Below are positions 24,801 through 35,689 of a stretch of DNA of 64,000 nt, piece after piece. Location of the stretch: the NCBI RefSeq assembly GCF_022965805.1, contig NC_133116.1:3100001-3164000 (forward strand), read 5' to 3'. A program made the translations under genes and the position numbers. Position 1 is the stretch's first letter. Every line of letters starts with the position of its first letter. Under the pieces are notes generated by a model. The model was given only the letters and a program-made list of their open reading frames with translations. It was not told the origin of the DNA and made no database searches. The stretch comes from Primulina eburnea (taxonomy: Eukaryota > Streptophyta > Magnoliopsida > Lamiales > Gesneriaceae).

Positions 24801-25319
24801 ATTTGCCCAACAACCAACAAGTGTCCTTTGCATCTTTGTGAAAATCCACACAATGTATTATGCCATATCTAAACATTAAGATTTGACGATGTCACATCAA
24901 GAAAAAAAGAGAGTATAAATTGGGGGTCAGTCGTTTGCAATTATGGCAAAAGGATTTGTCCTGTCCCCAGAATGATTGATTCATCAAACTTGCCAAGCGT
25001 CCTGCCTCTGGTGAAAAAGGAATACACACCCATTTGTAGCATGTGACATTCCATTAAATTCTAAAAATTATATATGTTTTAAATGAAGTAAACTATAGAA
25101 ATTAATAAATTTGAAAAAAGCAAATTACAAATAATATATATATATATAGATAGATTATATATATATATAGATAGATATATATTTATATCCTTTGAGATTA
25201 GCCTTAGATTCTTTTCTCTCCCCATTAGGCATCTAACACGTTCCATACATCTTTTTGAGCATATGATTGGACACGTTTCTTATGTAATGTTCATCATATG
25301 CCATGACACTATTTATTTA

Positions 25320-25397
25320 GGCAAAAATTTGTGTAAGACGATCTCACGGGTCGTATTTGTAAGACAAATCTTTTATTTGGATCATCCATGAAATCTG
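25320..25397 (+). repeat. GTGAGAC-family MITE, 5' fragment
   Basis: GGCAAAAATTTGTGTAAGAC, CTCACGGGTCGTATTTGTAA and TTGGATCATCCATGAAA match the left half of the family; the right half is missing. Confidence 0.7.
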
Positions 25398-25840
25398 TAC
25401 TAATATCTTTTTTAATTAGTATAGATCAACTTATCGTGAATATATTCAAATACTCTAAAAGATATTTTTTTTTAATGATGGATGTTCAAAATGGTGTATC
25501 ATTCTCAATTATTGGATTTTGATCATTTATCGAAATGATAATTATTTTCAAAAATATAGAAAAAAATTATTTTACATGAATGATATTAATTAATTTTACT
25601 TACTATTTTTTTTAAAAAAATTGGCATATTTGTATCTATACAATGTATATATATACACACACACACACGTTTATATCGAATATAAGTACAAATGATGAAT
25701 TAAAACTTAAACCTTTTAATTAAAATGTTTTATATATTATAAAATGATAAATCATAAAAGACGAACAGATCTGCATGAGTAGGCCCAATTCCTAATTTGA
25801 TCCAAGTTTCGAAGCTGGAGCCCAATAAGACGAACACGTC

Positions 25841-26378
25841 TAGGGTGTTCAAACTTCAAACTTCGGATAAAACCGAAAAAATCGAAAATCTAAATCGAAA
25901 AAATCATGCACCGAACCGAATCGAAAGCTGAATTTTGTATTTCGGATATAAATATTAAACCGAAGTTTATTTGGTTCGATTTCGGATTATATATGTCAAA
26001 ACCGAAAAAACCGAAATTTCATTAAATTAATAAGTTTTTAATATTGTATATTTTGATATGATATTTAGTGAATGAAAAACTATTTCAAGCAATTTTTAGT
26101 TGATTGTTGTTTGTTAAATTATTTAGACCTTGTATTTAAATATTTTACTAAAAAAATATATAGAAAATTAACATATTATATTTTACAATATATTTATTAT
26201 TAATTTAAATAATTATACAAAAACCGAATTAATCGACTGAAATAACCGGAACGCTTTGGTAGAAACCGAACCGAAGAAAAATGGTTCGGATATCGGATTA
26301 TATATTTCTAAAACTGAAACCGAAAAAACCGAAATAAAAATTCGAAAACCGAATCGAACCGACCGATAAACACCCCTA
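25841..26378. mobile_element. hAT-type MITE with intact 8-bp target duplication
   Basis: The element starts TAGGGTGTTCAAAC and its right end reads AAACACCCCTA, giving imperfect inverted ends. AACACGTC flanks it exactly on both sides (25833-25840 and 26379-26386), the 8-bp duplication expected of hAT transposases. The interior is built from CCGAA/TTCGG words (AAACCGAA, ACCGAACCGAA, TTCGGATAT) and is non-coding. Confidence 0.85.
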
Positions 26379-26962
26379 AACACGTCTGTCGTCTTATTTG
26401 AATTTTTTTCTGAAACATTGTTAATTTATTTTCATATAAATTAAAACTTTTCTTTTTAAAAAAATATAAAAATATAATTACATGTGGCATAATACCACAT
26501 ATTTTATTTATATCAAAGAGATAAAAAAAATGTTACAATGAAAGAATGAATAAATATTAATCAAAGATTTCTTTCTCTCCGAACAAGTCACTCTTTTTAG
26601 TGACATTGGGGTCTTAAGAGCTATATATATAGAATTGAACAATTTCTCTTTTAAACTAGTTTATAGGGTTAAGTTAAGTTTAATTCTCGACATTAACAAG
26701 ACGAAATCGAGATGCTCTAAGCAAACTATTATCGAATCTTTTTATTATTTATGTCGAAACTTTTTTTCTTTTTTCATATTTTGAGAGCACATTATAATTC
26801 GAGTCTCGAACTCAAAATTTAGTCATTTTGTTGAAATACCATTAACTGTAATAACTTCTATAGGAAAAAAATAGTACTCAAACTATAACATTAAAAAATA
26901 CACATTTTAAATTAAAAATGTACAGCGATCATGGAATAAAAAATTGTTCTTCGACCACTTTT

Positions 26963-27043
26963 TCACACTTCATTTGACCTTGTAAATTTGGCCAAATTTT
27001 AATCACACTTCATTTGAACTTGTAAATTTGGCCAAATTTTAAT
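26963..27043. repeat. Tandem direct repeat, two ~40-bp units
   Basis: CACACTTCATTTGA, CTTGTAAATTTGGCC and AAATTTTAATCA occur twice in succession with a single mismatch (CC versus AC). Confidence 0.85.
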
Positions 27044-27180
27044 CATGAGCCAGTTGCTTTGATGATAGAGATTTCTTACAAAGGTAAAAGCATTTAATAA
27101 AGCAGTAGAGTCAGACACTTTCCTATTTAAGCTTAAGCTTGAAGTGAATTGAACCCTGTCGATAATTCATCAGAGACAGA

Positions 27181-27300
27181 AATATGTGTAAGACACTCTC
27201 ACATATCGTATTTTGTGAGACGTATCTTTTATTTGAGTCATCCATGAAAAAAATATTTTTTATGCTAAAAATATTATTTTTTAGTGTGAACATCGATAGC
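27181..27300 (+). repeat. GTGAGAC-family MITE, 5' two-thirds, abutting the kinase pseudogene
   Basis: The left terminus (TGTGTAAGACACTCTCACAT) and the interior (GAGTCATCCATGAAAAAAAT, ATGCTAAAAATATTA, GTGAACATCGATAG) are recognisable. Similarity stops at about 27300, where receptor-kinase sequence begins. The missing right third was not found downstream of the pseudogene. Confidence 0.75.
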
Positions 27301-28238
27301 GACGGCAAATCAAAAGAGCCACTAAGCATCAACATTGCCATGTTCCAGCAACCTCTTTTGAAACTAACCCTAGTCAACATTCTTGAAGCCAACAACTTTT
27401 GCAAGACAAGCATAATTGGAGACGGAGGATTTGGTACCGTGTATAAAGCCACTTTACCCGAGGGTAAAACCGTTGCTGTTAAGAAACTGAGTCAAGCCAA
27501 AGCACAGGGTCAAAGGGAGTTTTAAGCTGAGATGGAAACGCTAGGCAAGGTAAAACACCGAAATCTTGTTCCATAGCTGGGATACTGCTCGTACGGAGAG
27601 GAGAAAGTGCTAGTTTACGAGTATATGGTTAATGGAAGCTTGGATAATTGGCTAAGAAACCGAATAGGAACGCCCAAAGTCTTGGATTGGACCAAACGAT
27701 TCAAGATAGCTGTAGGTTCTGCCCGAGGCCTTGCTTTTCTCCACCATGGTTTTATTCCCCACATCATACACCGAGACATCAAGGCTAGCAATATCCTTCT
27801 TAATGAAGATTTTGAACCAAAAGTTGCTGATTTCGGCCTAGCACGACTAATGATCAGCGCATGTGAAACACATGTCAGCACAGATATTGCAGGCACATTT
27901 GGATACATTCCTCCTGAATATGGTTAAAGCTGGAAGGCCACGACGAGGGGGGATGTTTATAGCTATGGTGTGATCTTACTTGAGCTTTTAACCGGGAAGG
28001 AGCCTACGGGACCCGATTTTAAAGATGTTGAAGGGGGGGAACTTGGTTGGATGGGTGATCCAGAAGACAAAGAATCGTGAGGCTGTGGACATGCTTGACC
28101 CGATGATTTGATGCGGATTCTAAGCAGACTATGCTACAAACACTGCAGATCGCTGGCATTTGTTTGTCTGAAAACCCTGCCAGAAGGCCAACTACGCTTC
28201 AAGTGTTGAAGTTCTTGAAAGATATCAAAGATGAGTAG
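27296..28238 (+). pseudogene. Broken EMS1/EXS-like LRR receptor kinase, kinase domain only
   Basis: The similarity starts in the juxtamembrane segment (KSKEPLSINIAMFQQPLLKL) and runs to the family's own C-terminus (LKFLKDIKDE and a stop at 28236-28238), without introns. Kinase motifs are clear: glycine loop GDGGFGTVYKA, lysine [18 protein letters not shown], and [11 protein letters not shown]. It is disabled by stops at 27523-27525, 27574-27576 and 27925-27927, a frame change in a G run near 28032-28041, and another stop plus frame change near 28107. The LRR ectodomain and transmembrane segment are missing. Intact relatives are receptor kinases for anther tapetum identity (EMS1) or similar LRR-X members. 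The decay is modest, suggesting a fairly recent copy. It cannot encode a complete kinase. Confidence 0.92.
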
Positions 28239-28597
28239 AATGCTCAGGATCACCTTGGTATTTGAATTAATGATAAAATATTCAGTGTTATTAGATGAAA
28301 GTGGAGGAGTTGTAGTTTCAGTTTGCTTTTTGTGCAAATTTGTTATGTGTTAGATTATTCTATAATGTATTATTCCCTGACATCCTTTCATGGCATCTTG
28401 TAAACATTATTCAGAGTACTTAACAAAATATAGTTTTGTCTTAACCATTGTTGGTAAACTAATTTGATCATTAAATTTAAAATTATTGGTTTTTCAGAGT
28501 AGTACTGAATTTATTTATATATATACGGATAGATCAAATCAACTAATTTTTGTGATTTTTATAATGAAAAAAATGTAAAATAAAATATTTCAAGATT
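28239..28597. other. Short intergenic stretch
   Basis: AT-rich DNA between the kinase pseudogene and the 3' end of the SIS gene. It contains the end of kinase-related 3' sequence and probably the SIS 3' UTR; nothing else is visible. Confidence 0.5.
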
Positions 28598-29188
28598 TCA
28601 CTCCAAATTGGTATGACGAGATCTTATTTCTTCAGGACTCTTGTTCAGAAGCTCTCCTAACTTGAACACAACCATTTCAAACAACACAAACATCGCCCCT
28701 TCATACACGCTCCCCATGGGGAGCAAGCTCCGTTGCCCGTTTCCATCGTCTGCCATGGTCTGCGCCGGCACATAAGCCACCGTGCTCGCATACTTCACAG
28801 ATGAACCCAGCTCCGGCTGAGCTGTCAGAAGCACCACTCTGGCGCCGCCACTTCTCGCCACGCCGCAGATGGCGTCGACCGTAGAGAAACCCCCTGGACC
28901 GTCGGAGGCTATGAGGAGGTCCGGATGGGAGATTGGAGGAGTGGTCATGTCGAAAATTAAGTGGGCGGAGAGACCCAAGTGGAAGAGACGCATACACAGG
29001 GCTCTTAGCATGAGGCCTTCACGGCCCACGCCGTAAAGAAAGACCCGGCCGCCGCGAGCTACGGTGGCGGAGATTTCGTCGACGAGAACGGTGAGAGGCG
29101 GTGGATGGGGGGTGGTGGAGGCGGTGAAGACGGAGGCTAGGTGGTCGCAGATTTGGGTGGCTAGAGAAGACGTTGAAGCGTCAGCCAT
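28598..29188 (-). CDS. SIS-domain protein, 3-hexulose-6-phosphate isomerase-like
   Basis: A single exon encodes 196 residues starting MADASTSSLATQICDHL. An upstream in-frame TTG extends the frame, but the first ATG at 29188 is the sensible start. The fold is a sugar-isomerase (SIS) domain: GRVFLYGVGREGLMLRAL is the phosphosugar-binding loop, with FDMTTPPISHPDLLIASDGP and VVLLTAQPELGS as the next strands, and a long C-terminal helix (MFVLFEMVVFKLGELL). Bacterial HxlB relatives isomerise 3-hexulose 6-phosphate; plant members are only known as SIS-family proteins, so substrate is unknown. The usual GRS of the loop is GRE here. The gene is more GC-rich than its surroundings, as plant coding DNA often is. 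Confidence 0.85.
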   Translation of the reverse strand: MADASTSSLATQICDHLASVFTASTTPHPPPLTVLVDEISATVARGGRVFLYGVGREGLMLRALCMRLFHLGLSAHLIFDMTTPPISHPDLLIASDGPGGFSTVDAICGVARSGGARVVLLTAQPELGSSVKYASTVAYVPAQTMADDGNGQRSLLPMGSVYEGAMFVLFEMVVFKLGELLNKSPEEIRSRHTNLE

Positions 29189-29599
29189 TGGATAAGCCAA
29201 ATTCTCCCATTAACTCGGCCTTGTAAAAAATTTGAGCCTACTTTTTGACACGTGCGCCTTGTGCTAGAGTACTGTTGAAAATTCAACCTTATTTGAAATC
29301 AATTTCGAGTGGACGATAAAATATCATTAATCATTCGTATGAACACCTGCTTTAAATATAATTTTAATAAAATCAAATTTATTATCCATTGCAATCCCAT
29401 AAATCATCCACCAAGAGGCACGTTAGAAAACTACTAAAATTATTTTGTATTCCAAAAGTATAAACTATGCAAATCAATTCCTAGGATACTTAGATTCGGA
29501 TTTAGATTTTTTACCGTATGGAAAACACAGCATGTGGTGTTGTGCATTTTTTATACGAGATGATCACGTGATCATCTTGTGGACATCACACCATATAAG

Positions 29600-30069
29600 T
29601 GTTAGGTGAGTTTTTAATGAGGTGGGGCCCACGTCAAAATAAAATATTCAGAAATCTCTCATCCCACATCGGAAAGTTTACAAAGTTGCTGGAGAGAATT
29701 AGTTATAAATAGAGCTCAATTCTTTCAGTTATTGTATCCCAAAATCACAAGCTTTTCAGCTTTGATAAAAAGAGAGTGCATAGAAAAAAAAGACGTATTT
29801 TTTTCTTGAGTGCGAGAATTCTCTTTTGTGAGTTAGAGAAAATATTTTCTCGGTATACTCGGATTGGGATCGTGAGATATTGAGTGTATTGGTGTATACA
29901 CTTGTTGTAATATTTCTTCCGATGATAAAAGTTGCAGTGTTCCGTGGATGTAGCCTATATTGGGTGAACCACGTAAATCTTTGTGTTCTTGTAGGTTGTT
30001 TTCTTCCGCAAATTTTTCGGCACTATATTACCATCGTGATCGGTATCGCTTCGGGGTAATTCCCCAACA
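29600..30069 (+). mobile_element. Solo copia-type LTR (470 bp)
   Basis: The sequence starts TGTTAGGTGAG and ends CCCCAACA, the TG...CA ends of an LTR, and ATAAG stands directly on both sides (29595-29599 and 30070-30074), the 5-bp target duplication. A TATA box (29704-29712) and the segment GGTGAACCACGTAAATCTTT, typical of copia-group LTRs, support the call. No internal retrotransposon domain is present, as expected after recombination between two LTRs. Confidence 0.9.
29704..29712 (+). promoter_or_regulatory. TATA box of the solo LTR
   Basis: TATAAATAG followed by GAGCTC lies 104 bases into the LTR, where a U3 promoter would be. It could still drive rightward transcription toward the 3' end of the MSBP-like gene. 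Confidence 0.55.
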
Positions 30070-30474
30070 ATAAGATTAATTTAAAAAGTTGTCATGTTAA
30101 ACGAGATGATCATGTGATCATCTCGTTTAAAAAGTACACAGCACTTAGATATTGTTTTCAACACAGTAGAGGATCCAAATATACTTGATTCTTGGAATTC
30201 ATTCTAGCTCTGAATTGAAGAACCATTCATTCCTCTTAACAGCCAAGAACTAACTTGAGAGTACCCCAACCAAAACAGTAAAACATCACTCTCTTTTCAA
30301 AAGCACATAAAACTTGAATATCTACTAAAAATTCGAACTCAACTTCTTCAAAATCATGCTTATTCAACACAACAGCCTGTTCGAGATGCTTCCAAACATA
30401 ATAGCTTTTTTTTTATCCTACACCAAACATGATTCATGGTTCACCAAATATTAAATACTAATTATACTAATGAA

Positions 30475-32342
30475 TCACTCCTTATCCTTCTCATTATCAA
30501 CTGCAGAAGCGGCTTCAGGAGTTCCTTTACAACACTTTCTGATGGGCCATCAGCAACATTGTCTTGAGTAGTCTCGATTGCAGCTTGGCCTTCAGCCGCA
30601 CCATCAGTAACTGGCACAGTAGTCGTCATGACAGTTCCCACCTTCACTTTTTTGCTCATGAACTTGTACTCCCAATCCTGTAGGGCTTCTAGCTTAAACA
30701 CGCCTAGACCATTGAGCTCACCACATTCAAATCTTTTTCATCAAAAGACATCTTCGCAAAAGTACGACTAGTGTCCCTTCCACCAAACAAGGCGTAAGGT
30801 CCACCTGGCCCATAAACATCCTGCAAACAAAGGATGAATTTGAGTACCGGTAACTCATTTGCACTTGCGAGACTCTTGTATCACTGACAGTTTCTGTGAC
30901 TCTACACGCAAGGGAAATTAACTGTTCTAAAAGAATAATATGTAAAGGAAAACATTTTGCATTCATTTCCTGCCGATATAGCAAGTGAGAATCACATTAT
31001 GGGAGATCCAAAATATTAAAATGCACATGGTAATGCAACTGCTATGTATAGCAATTTCAATTAATAAAATCGTAGAGGGAAAAAAAGATACCAATGCTAC
31101 AATTGGGTTAAGTGAGAAAAACTTAACAAGGGAAGAAACTTGGTTTCGCTACAAAAGTTTCACATCTGTTGAATACTTGAATATTGCATGGTTTCCGATT
31201 TAGAAACTTAGAATAGCCCTGGATAAAAATTCAGGTTTTATTTAAAATGTGTGAATATGGAAATCAACAGTTAAGCGTCCAGTATGCTAACCGACAATTT
31301 TTTTCATAGACGACACAAGAAACAGTTAAGTATGCTATGTGACCGTTGTGTAATGTTTTTAGTAATAAACAAAACAACACACACGATCAATTCCAGATGC
31401 ACTTAATCATCAACTCCACAAGGCTGACAAATAATGGGAAAAAATTAAGTTAGTCTGATCAAGGATACACAAACTTCGAATCCCAAGAAGCTGTTGCAAA
31501 TAACAAATGAGGAAATTCCTGCAGAAGGTTATGTTCATCTTCCATAAACAGGATAAACTGTAAAAATCCGATTCCAAATAAATTTTCCACTTTAACAAAA
31601 GAGAAGAAAGAATAAAATGAGTAGAATGATAACATTATATAAAATGGATAGGGATATTTTAAAAGGTCAGCAAGAAAGATTAGCAACATCCAAAAGCCAT
31701 CTTTCTTCGTGCAAAAGAAATATATTAACATTACCCAAGTGCCAAAATCCACAAAACCAGCAATAAGCACTGAAAACCCATAAAAGTTCAATTCCTCTAT
31801 AAACAATGACACACACATATATCACTAAAATCAACAAAAAAGATGTAAACTTTTCCCTTTCCAGAATCTCATAAGCCACAGCATGTAAATCACAGTAAAT
31901 CACAACTAAGAACAAAGACAAAAAACACCCCAAAACTCATCCAATCAAAATAACAACAAAACTCTACAAAACACCAACCCAGGAGGCAAAGACGACAAAC
32001 CAAACACACAAATATCAAAAATCTAAACTTTCTCTGAGAAACATCATAGATCTGGCTCTTGATAGCCATGAGCAAAGGCTTCTGTGAATCAGAGCCATCG
32101 TACTGTTTCAACTCATCCTCAGTGATCTCACCTAACTGAACCGGAGGAGGCAGAGGCTGCATCTGCTCCTCAAAGCCTCTTGACCTTTGCTGGATGTGGA
32201 TATCTTTTGAAGAACCAAAGAAATTAGAAGCCACATAGTAAAGGGCCAAACCCAGAGCAAGAACTGTCAAGAAAGTAGCTGGAGAAAGCCCCGTATATGC
32301 CGTGATTGATTCTTTGAAGGTCCCCCACAATTCAAGGGACAT
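30475..32342 (-). pseudogene. Membrane steroid-binding protein (MAPR/cytochrome b5-like) with three apparent frameshifts
   Basis: Two exons are recognisable: 32342-32029 and 30820-30475. Exon 1 is intact and typical of plant MSBPs: MSLELWGTFKESITAYTGLS, a membrane helix (FLTVLALGLALYYVASNFF), then GEITEDELKQYDGSD and PLLMAIKSQIYDVSQ of the cytochrome b5-like domain. Exon 2 needs three frame changes to keep homology: one base missing in ATGTTTATGGGCC (about 30812-30816), so MF is not followed by YGPGGPYALFGG in frame; two extra bases in AATGTGGTGAGC (about 30719-30728), before NGLGVFKLEALQDWEYKF; and a shift near 30510-30530, after which EAASAVDNEKDKE and a stop follow. Intact relatives bind steroids or haem at the plasma membrane and ER and, for example, scaffold lignin P450s. 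Either a recent pseudogene or local sequence error; neighbours are clean. Confidence 0.75.
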
Positions 32343-33473
32343 TGTTTTAGTCGCTGAAGATACGAAATAAAGATGGAAAGATTGACAAAAGAAAAAATAT
32401 GAAACTGGGGATTCTGTTTCTTGGAATGTGTTGGACAGGGGGGTGGGGGTTTTCTGGTTTTGTCGGCTTCGCCACGCAACGGCGTCACGGCTAACGGGGT
32501 TGGTAAAACTTGGTTTTTTTTTTAGAAAAATTGTTCTTAAAAAATAAAATTTTCAAAAAAAAAACAAAACAAATAAAATAATTTGTATATCTTAAATACT
32601 TCGATTTCACGCATAATATTCATCCTTCGACATAAATTGAAAGTAGATGACCAAACAAATTTTATGAGTTTGTCCCAAATAGCTTGAAAGGATATTTGAC
32701 TGATAATAATTATATTTTGGATTCGTATTTGAATTCATAAGCAGATTATATGGTAAGTTTATTCGTGGATATTTATATTAATCCAATCAAATACAAAAAA
32801 TAAAATAAAAAAACTTTAGGAAATTTGAAAAAACGGTGTGGAAATCATGTCTTATAGGATATCTTGCCACATTTTTTAAAATTTAGATTTAGAATATTTT
32901 GCCATATTTGAATGAAATCAACATATAAGAAGTAGCGTTAATTATTGATATTAATCTGAATTATTTGGGCTTCATTTGTCGAAAGCCATATCATACCGTA
33001 CCCTAATTCTAACATTCATATATTTAAACTAGCACTAGAAAAATGTACGTGCAAAGCCTAAACTGCTGAAAATATATGTTCGAAATTTTGATAATATTTT
33101 AATGAATTAAAACATGGCTAATAACATTTATCAACCGAAACAAACTAAGCCATTAAAAAAAATATGACCATAGACGGTATATGAATCAGAGAAATTATCT
33201 TATCTACTTGACACTTTTTCCAATATGCTTCTTGGTTGATTTTGACAACTCAATAACTCTTTGTCGTAGTTTGTTATAATATACATATAATTATTTTGGT
33301 ATGCTCAGTAAGTTTCTGATCGTCTTTAACATCTATTATGTTATTTACAATCTTTATCCGGGATCTAACATCCTCGTAGTTTGCTTCTTTATCACGACAT
33401 TTTTTTGGTTTTTTACATTGTTTTTATCTGATAATCTTATTTTTCCGACTATTTTTTTGTTGTTAAATGATTT

Positions 33474-33718
33474 TTACCAAGTAGAGACAATTATTGCATC
33501 CAACAATCTCTCTCCCAATAATTGCACTCTCTGCAATCAATGGGAATCGAACCCGTGACCTTGGCTCTGATACCAATTGTAGGATCGAGCGCTTGCCGCT
33601 TTATCAAAAGCTATAGCTAGTAGTAATGGTGCAACTCAAATCTTTTAAACTGCACAACAGCTCAAGCACCACGGTTCGACCGCTCTACCAAGCAGGGACA
33701 ATTATTGCACCCAACATA
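33474..33718 (-). repeat. tRNA-like/SINE-like element flanked by ~31-bp direct repeats
   Basis: TACCAAG, then (T/C)AG(A/G)GACAATTATTGCA and CCAACA, occurs at 33476-33506 and again at about 33688-33718. Read on the minus strand, the interval contains TTGGTAGAGCGGTCGAACC and, farther along, TTGGTATCAGAGCC followed by GGTCACGGGTTCGATTCCC, both like pol III A/B boxes of tRNAs. No cloverleaf could be folded, so it is not called a tRNA gene. Confidence 0.5.
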
Positions 33719-35689
33719 GTAATATACAACATTATTTTTTGTTATTTAACATGTCTCTTTTTTTTTTCATCCAGTATGTTTGTCTTAACTTTTTTATTCA
33801 AAATTTGACGCATTTCGTAGAATATATGTATGAAAAAACAAGAAATTATATAATTCACATAAACCATTTATTATTCTCTTCGTAGAACAGAAGACCCAAA
33901 ATACGTGGCTTTGATTGGTGTACTCTCATACTTATTTTTATATAAACAACAAGACACATCATATAATATCAGAAAAATCAATTACCGCCAATAATACTAA
34001 TCAAAACGAATAAAAAAATCATAACACAAACAACCTCGATAAGAAAAAAAAATGATAACTCAAAGTTTAAAAATAATTTATTTAGTACAATAACAAAAAA
34101 TTGAAGTATATACGAACAATAAAAAGTATAAATCACTCTCAAATTAAATATTAATTTATATTATTCACAATTTGTATAAATTTTCCAATATTTTTTTTTT
34201 CAAATAAAGAGAAGACGCCTTATTAATGTCATCGTTTTATAGATATTCATTTCACTTCTTAAAAAAAACACAAATGAAAAATGGTGCCTTGACATTTAGA
34301 AAATCAGCCGTAAAAATATAATACAAAGTCACACAATTTTTCTTAAACCATAGAAAAATATTAGGCATGAGTTAACTTGTGATATAATTAAAATTTAGAA
34401 TCATGCATAATCATTGAATTAGAACAAAGTCGCATGCCAAAAATCTACTGGATATTATATATTTTAATATTTATCCATATTTGTTGTTCACCAGAAGACT
34501 CTTAGCCCTACCAAATTTTGTAGTTCACCTATTATTTTCATAATAAATATTATTAAAAAAATAATATAAACAAGAACATAAAAACTCAAATTAAAATGCC
34601 TTCTATCAATCTAACTAAAACAAATTGATTAGATAATATAATAATGTCATAAAAAATTTAAATATTGATTTATAGACAGAAGTTTGAAAATACATTTGTC
34701 TCAATAAATTAAAAAACATTATATCTTGATATTCTGAGACATAAGGTAAAAACAAAGAAATATTTCAATTTTTTTAATATTTTCTAAGTCACTTCAAACT
34801 AAGTAATCTAAGCAAATTAACAGAAAACATGCATTATGTGTTTAAAAATTAACAAAATATCTCAACAATAAAAAATTGAAAAATAACCATTTTTGTTGGA
34901 TATTTGATTTTATTTTCTCTTTTCTTTGTGCAAACAAATAAATCACATAAACAATGTAAAAACAATTACATGATCAATACAAATGACATAAAATAATCAA
35001 ACATGTTAACGCTAGGGTAAAAAAACTCCTCTCATTGCAAGAACACAAAATGATCAAATGGAACATATTATTTAGTAATATTTATTTAGCAGCATTTATA
35101 AAAAAAGTGACCAAATATTTATTAATAATTTATTTTTATTCAATCCGATTCATCTCCCTTTGTCTTCCTATTATTATTTGATGGCAATGTATAAATTTAA
35201 GTAATTAAAATTAAATTTAAAAGTAAATTAAAATAATAATTAATTTGATTGAGTTAAATACACTATTAATGATCTTATTAAACTAAGATAAAAAATGACT
35301 TAAATAGCACCATTAACATGACAAATTGTAAAATAAAAAAATAATATAATAGTAAGCTCACAAAAGAAAGTCATATATTTAATAGATTAATAGATAATAT
35401 ATTATTTAGTAATATGTATTTAGCATCATATATTGAAAATTGATTAAATAACTTAAATGTTTGCAATGAAATCAGTTACATACAAACATTTTCTCTAAAT
35501 CACGTATTTTTGTTGATACATAAGTAATCTAAATATATCTACATTCTAAATGAGAAAAAAATGTTTTATATTACCTTAATATTTATTAATAATTTAATTT
35601 TATTCAATCACACTCATCTCTATTCGTCTTCCCATTATTACCTTAATGTTTGTAATACTAACAATTTATTTAAATTTATAAATTTATGA

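Larger units (their letters stand above)
22483..27180. other. Gene-free repeat-rich interval
   Basis: Apart from the TFL1-like promoter, the interval contains one full and two partial GTGAGAC MITEs (22952-22996, 23411-23594, 25320-25397), an LTR-like fragment (about 24170-24800), a hAT-type MITE (25841-26378), microsatellites near 25137-25185 and 25655-25670, a short direct repeat (26963-27043) and a diverged TRIM-like stretch (about 26595-26698). No coding sequence is recognisable. Confidence 0.55.
29531..30144. mobile_element. Inverted-repeat (TIR) element interrupted by a solo LTR
   Basis: The left end has GTGTTGTGCATTTTTTATAC leading into the palindrome GATGATCACGTGATCATC. The right end, in reverse complement, has GTGCTGTGTACTTTTTAAAC leading into GATGATCACATGATCATC. 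The two ends are thus inverted copies of about 44 bases each. Between them, without the LTR and one copy of its target duplication, only about 65-70 bases of original interior remain, so this was a small MITE-like element. Confidence 0.6.
29189..30474. other. Intergenic region with nested transposon insertion
   Basis: After the SIS promoter, the interval is occupied by an older inverted-repeat element (about 29531-30144) split by a solo LTR (29600-30069). The remainder (30145-30474) probably holds the 3' UTR of the MSBP-like gene. Confidence 0.55.

Noticed and set aside
27184..27927. Two separate functional kinase genes
   Set aside because: The two open frames are consecutive parts of one kinase domain separated by in-frame stops, with the usual order of motifs and no splice sites that would remove the stops.
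28598..29200. Four-residue longer SIS protein starting at 29200
   Set aside because: That position is TTG, not ATG; the first ATG is at 29188.
33540..33600. A tRNA gene on the minus strand (GGTTCGATTCCC box)
   Set aside because: No acceptor stem or anticodon arm could be folded; flanking direct repeats point to a SINE/TRIM-like element.
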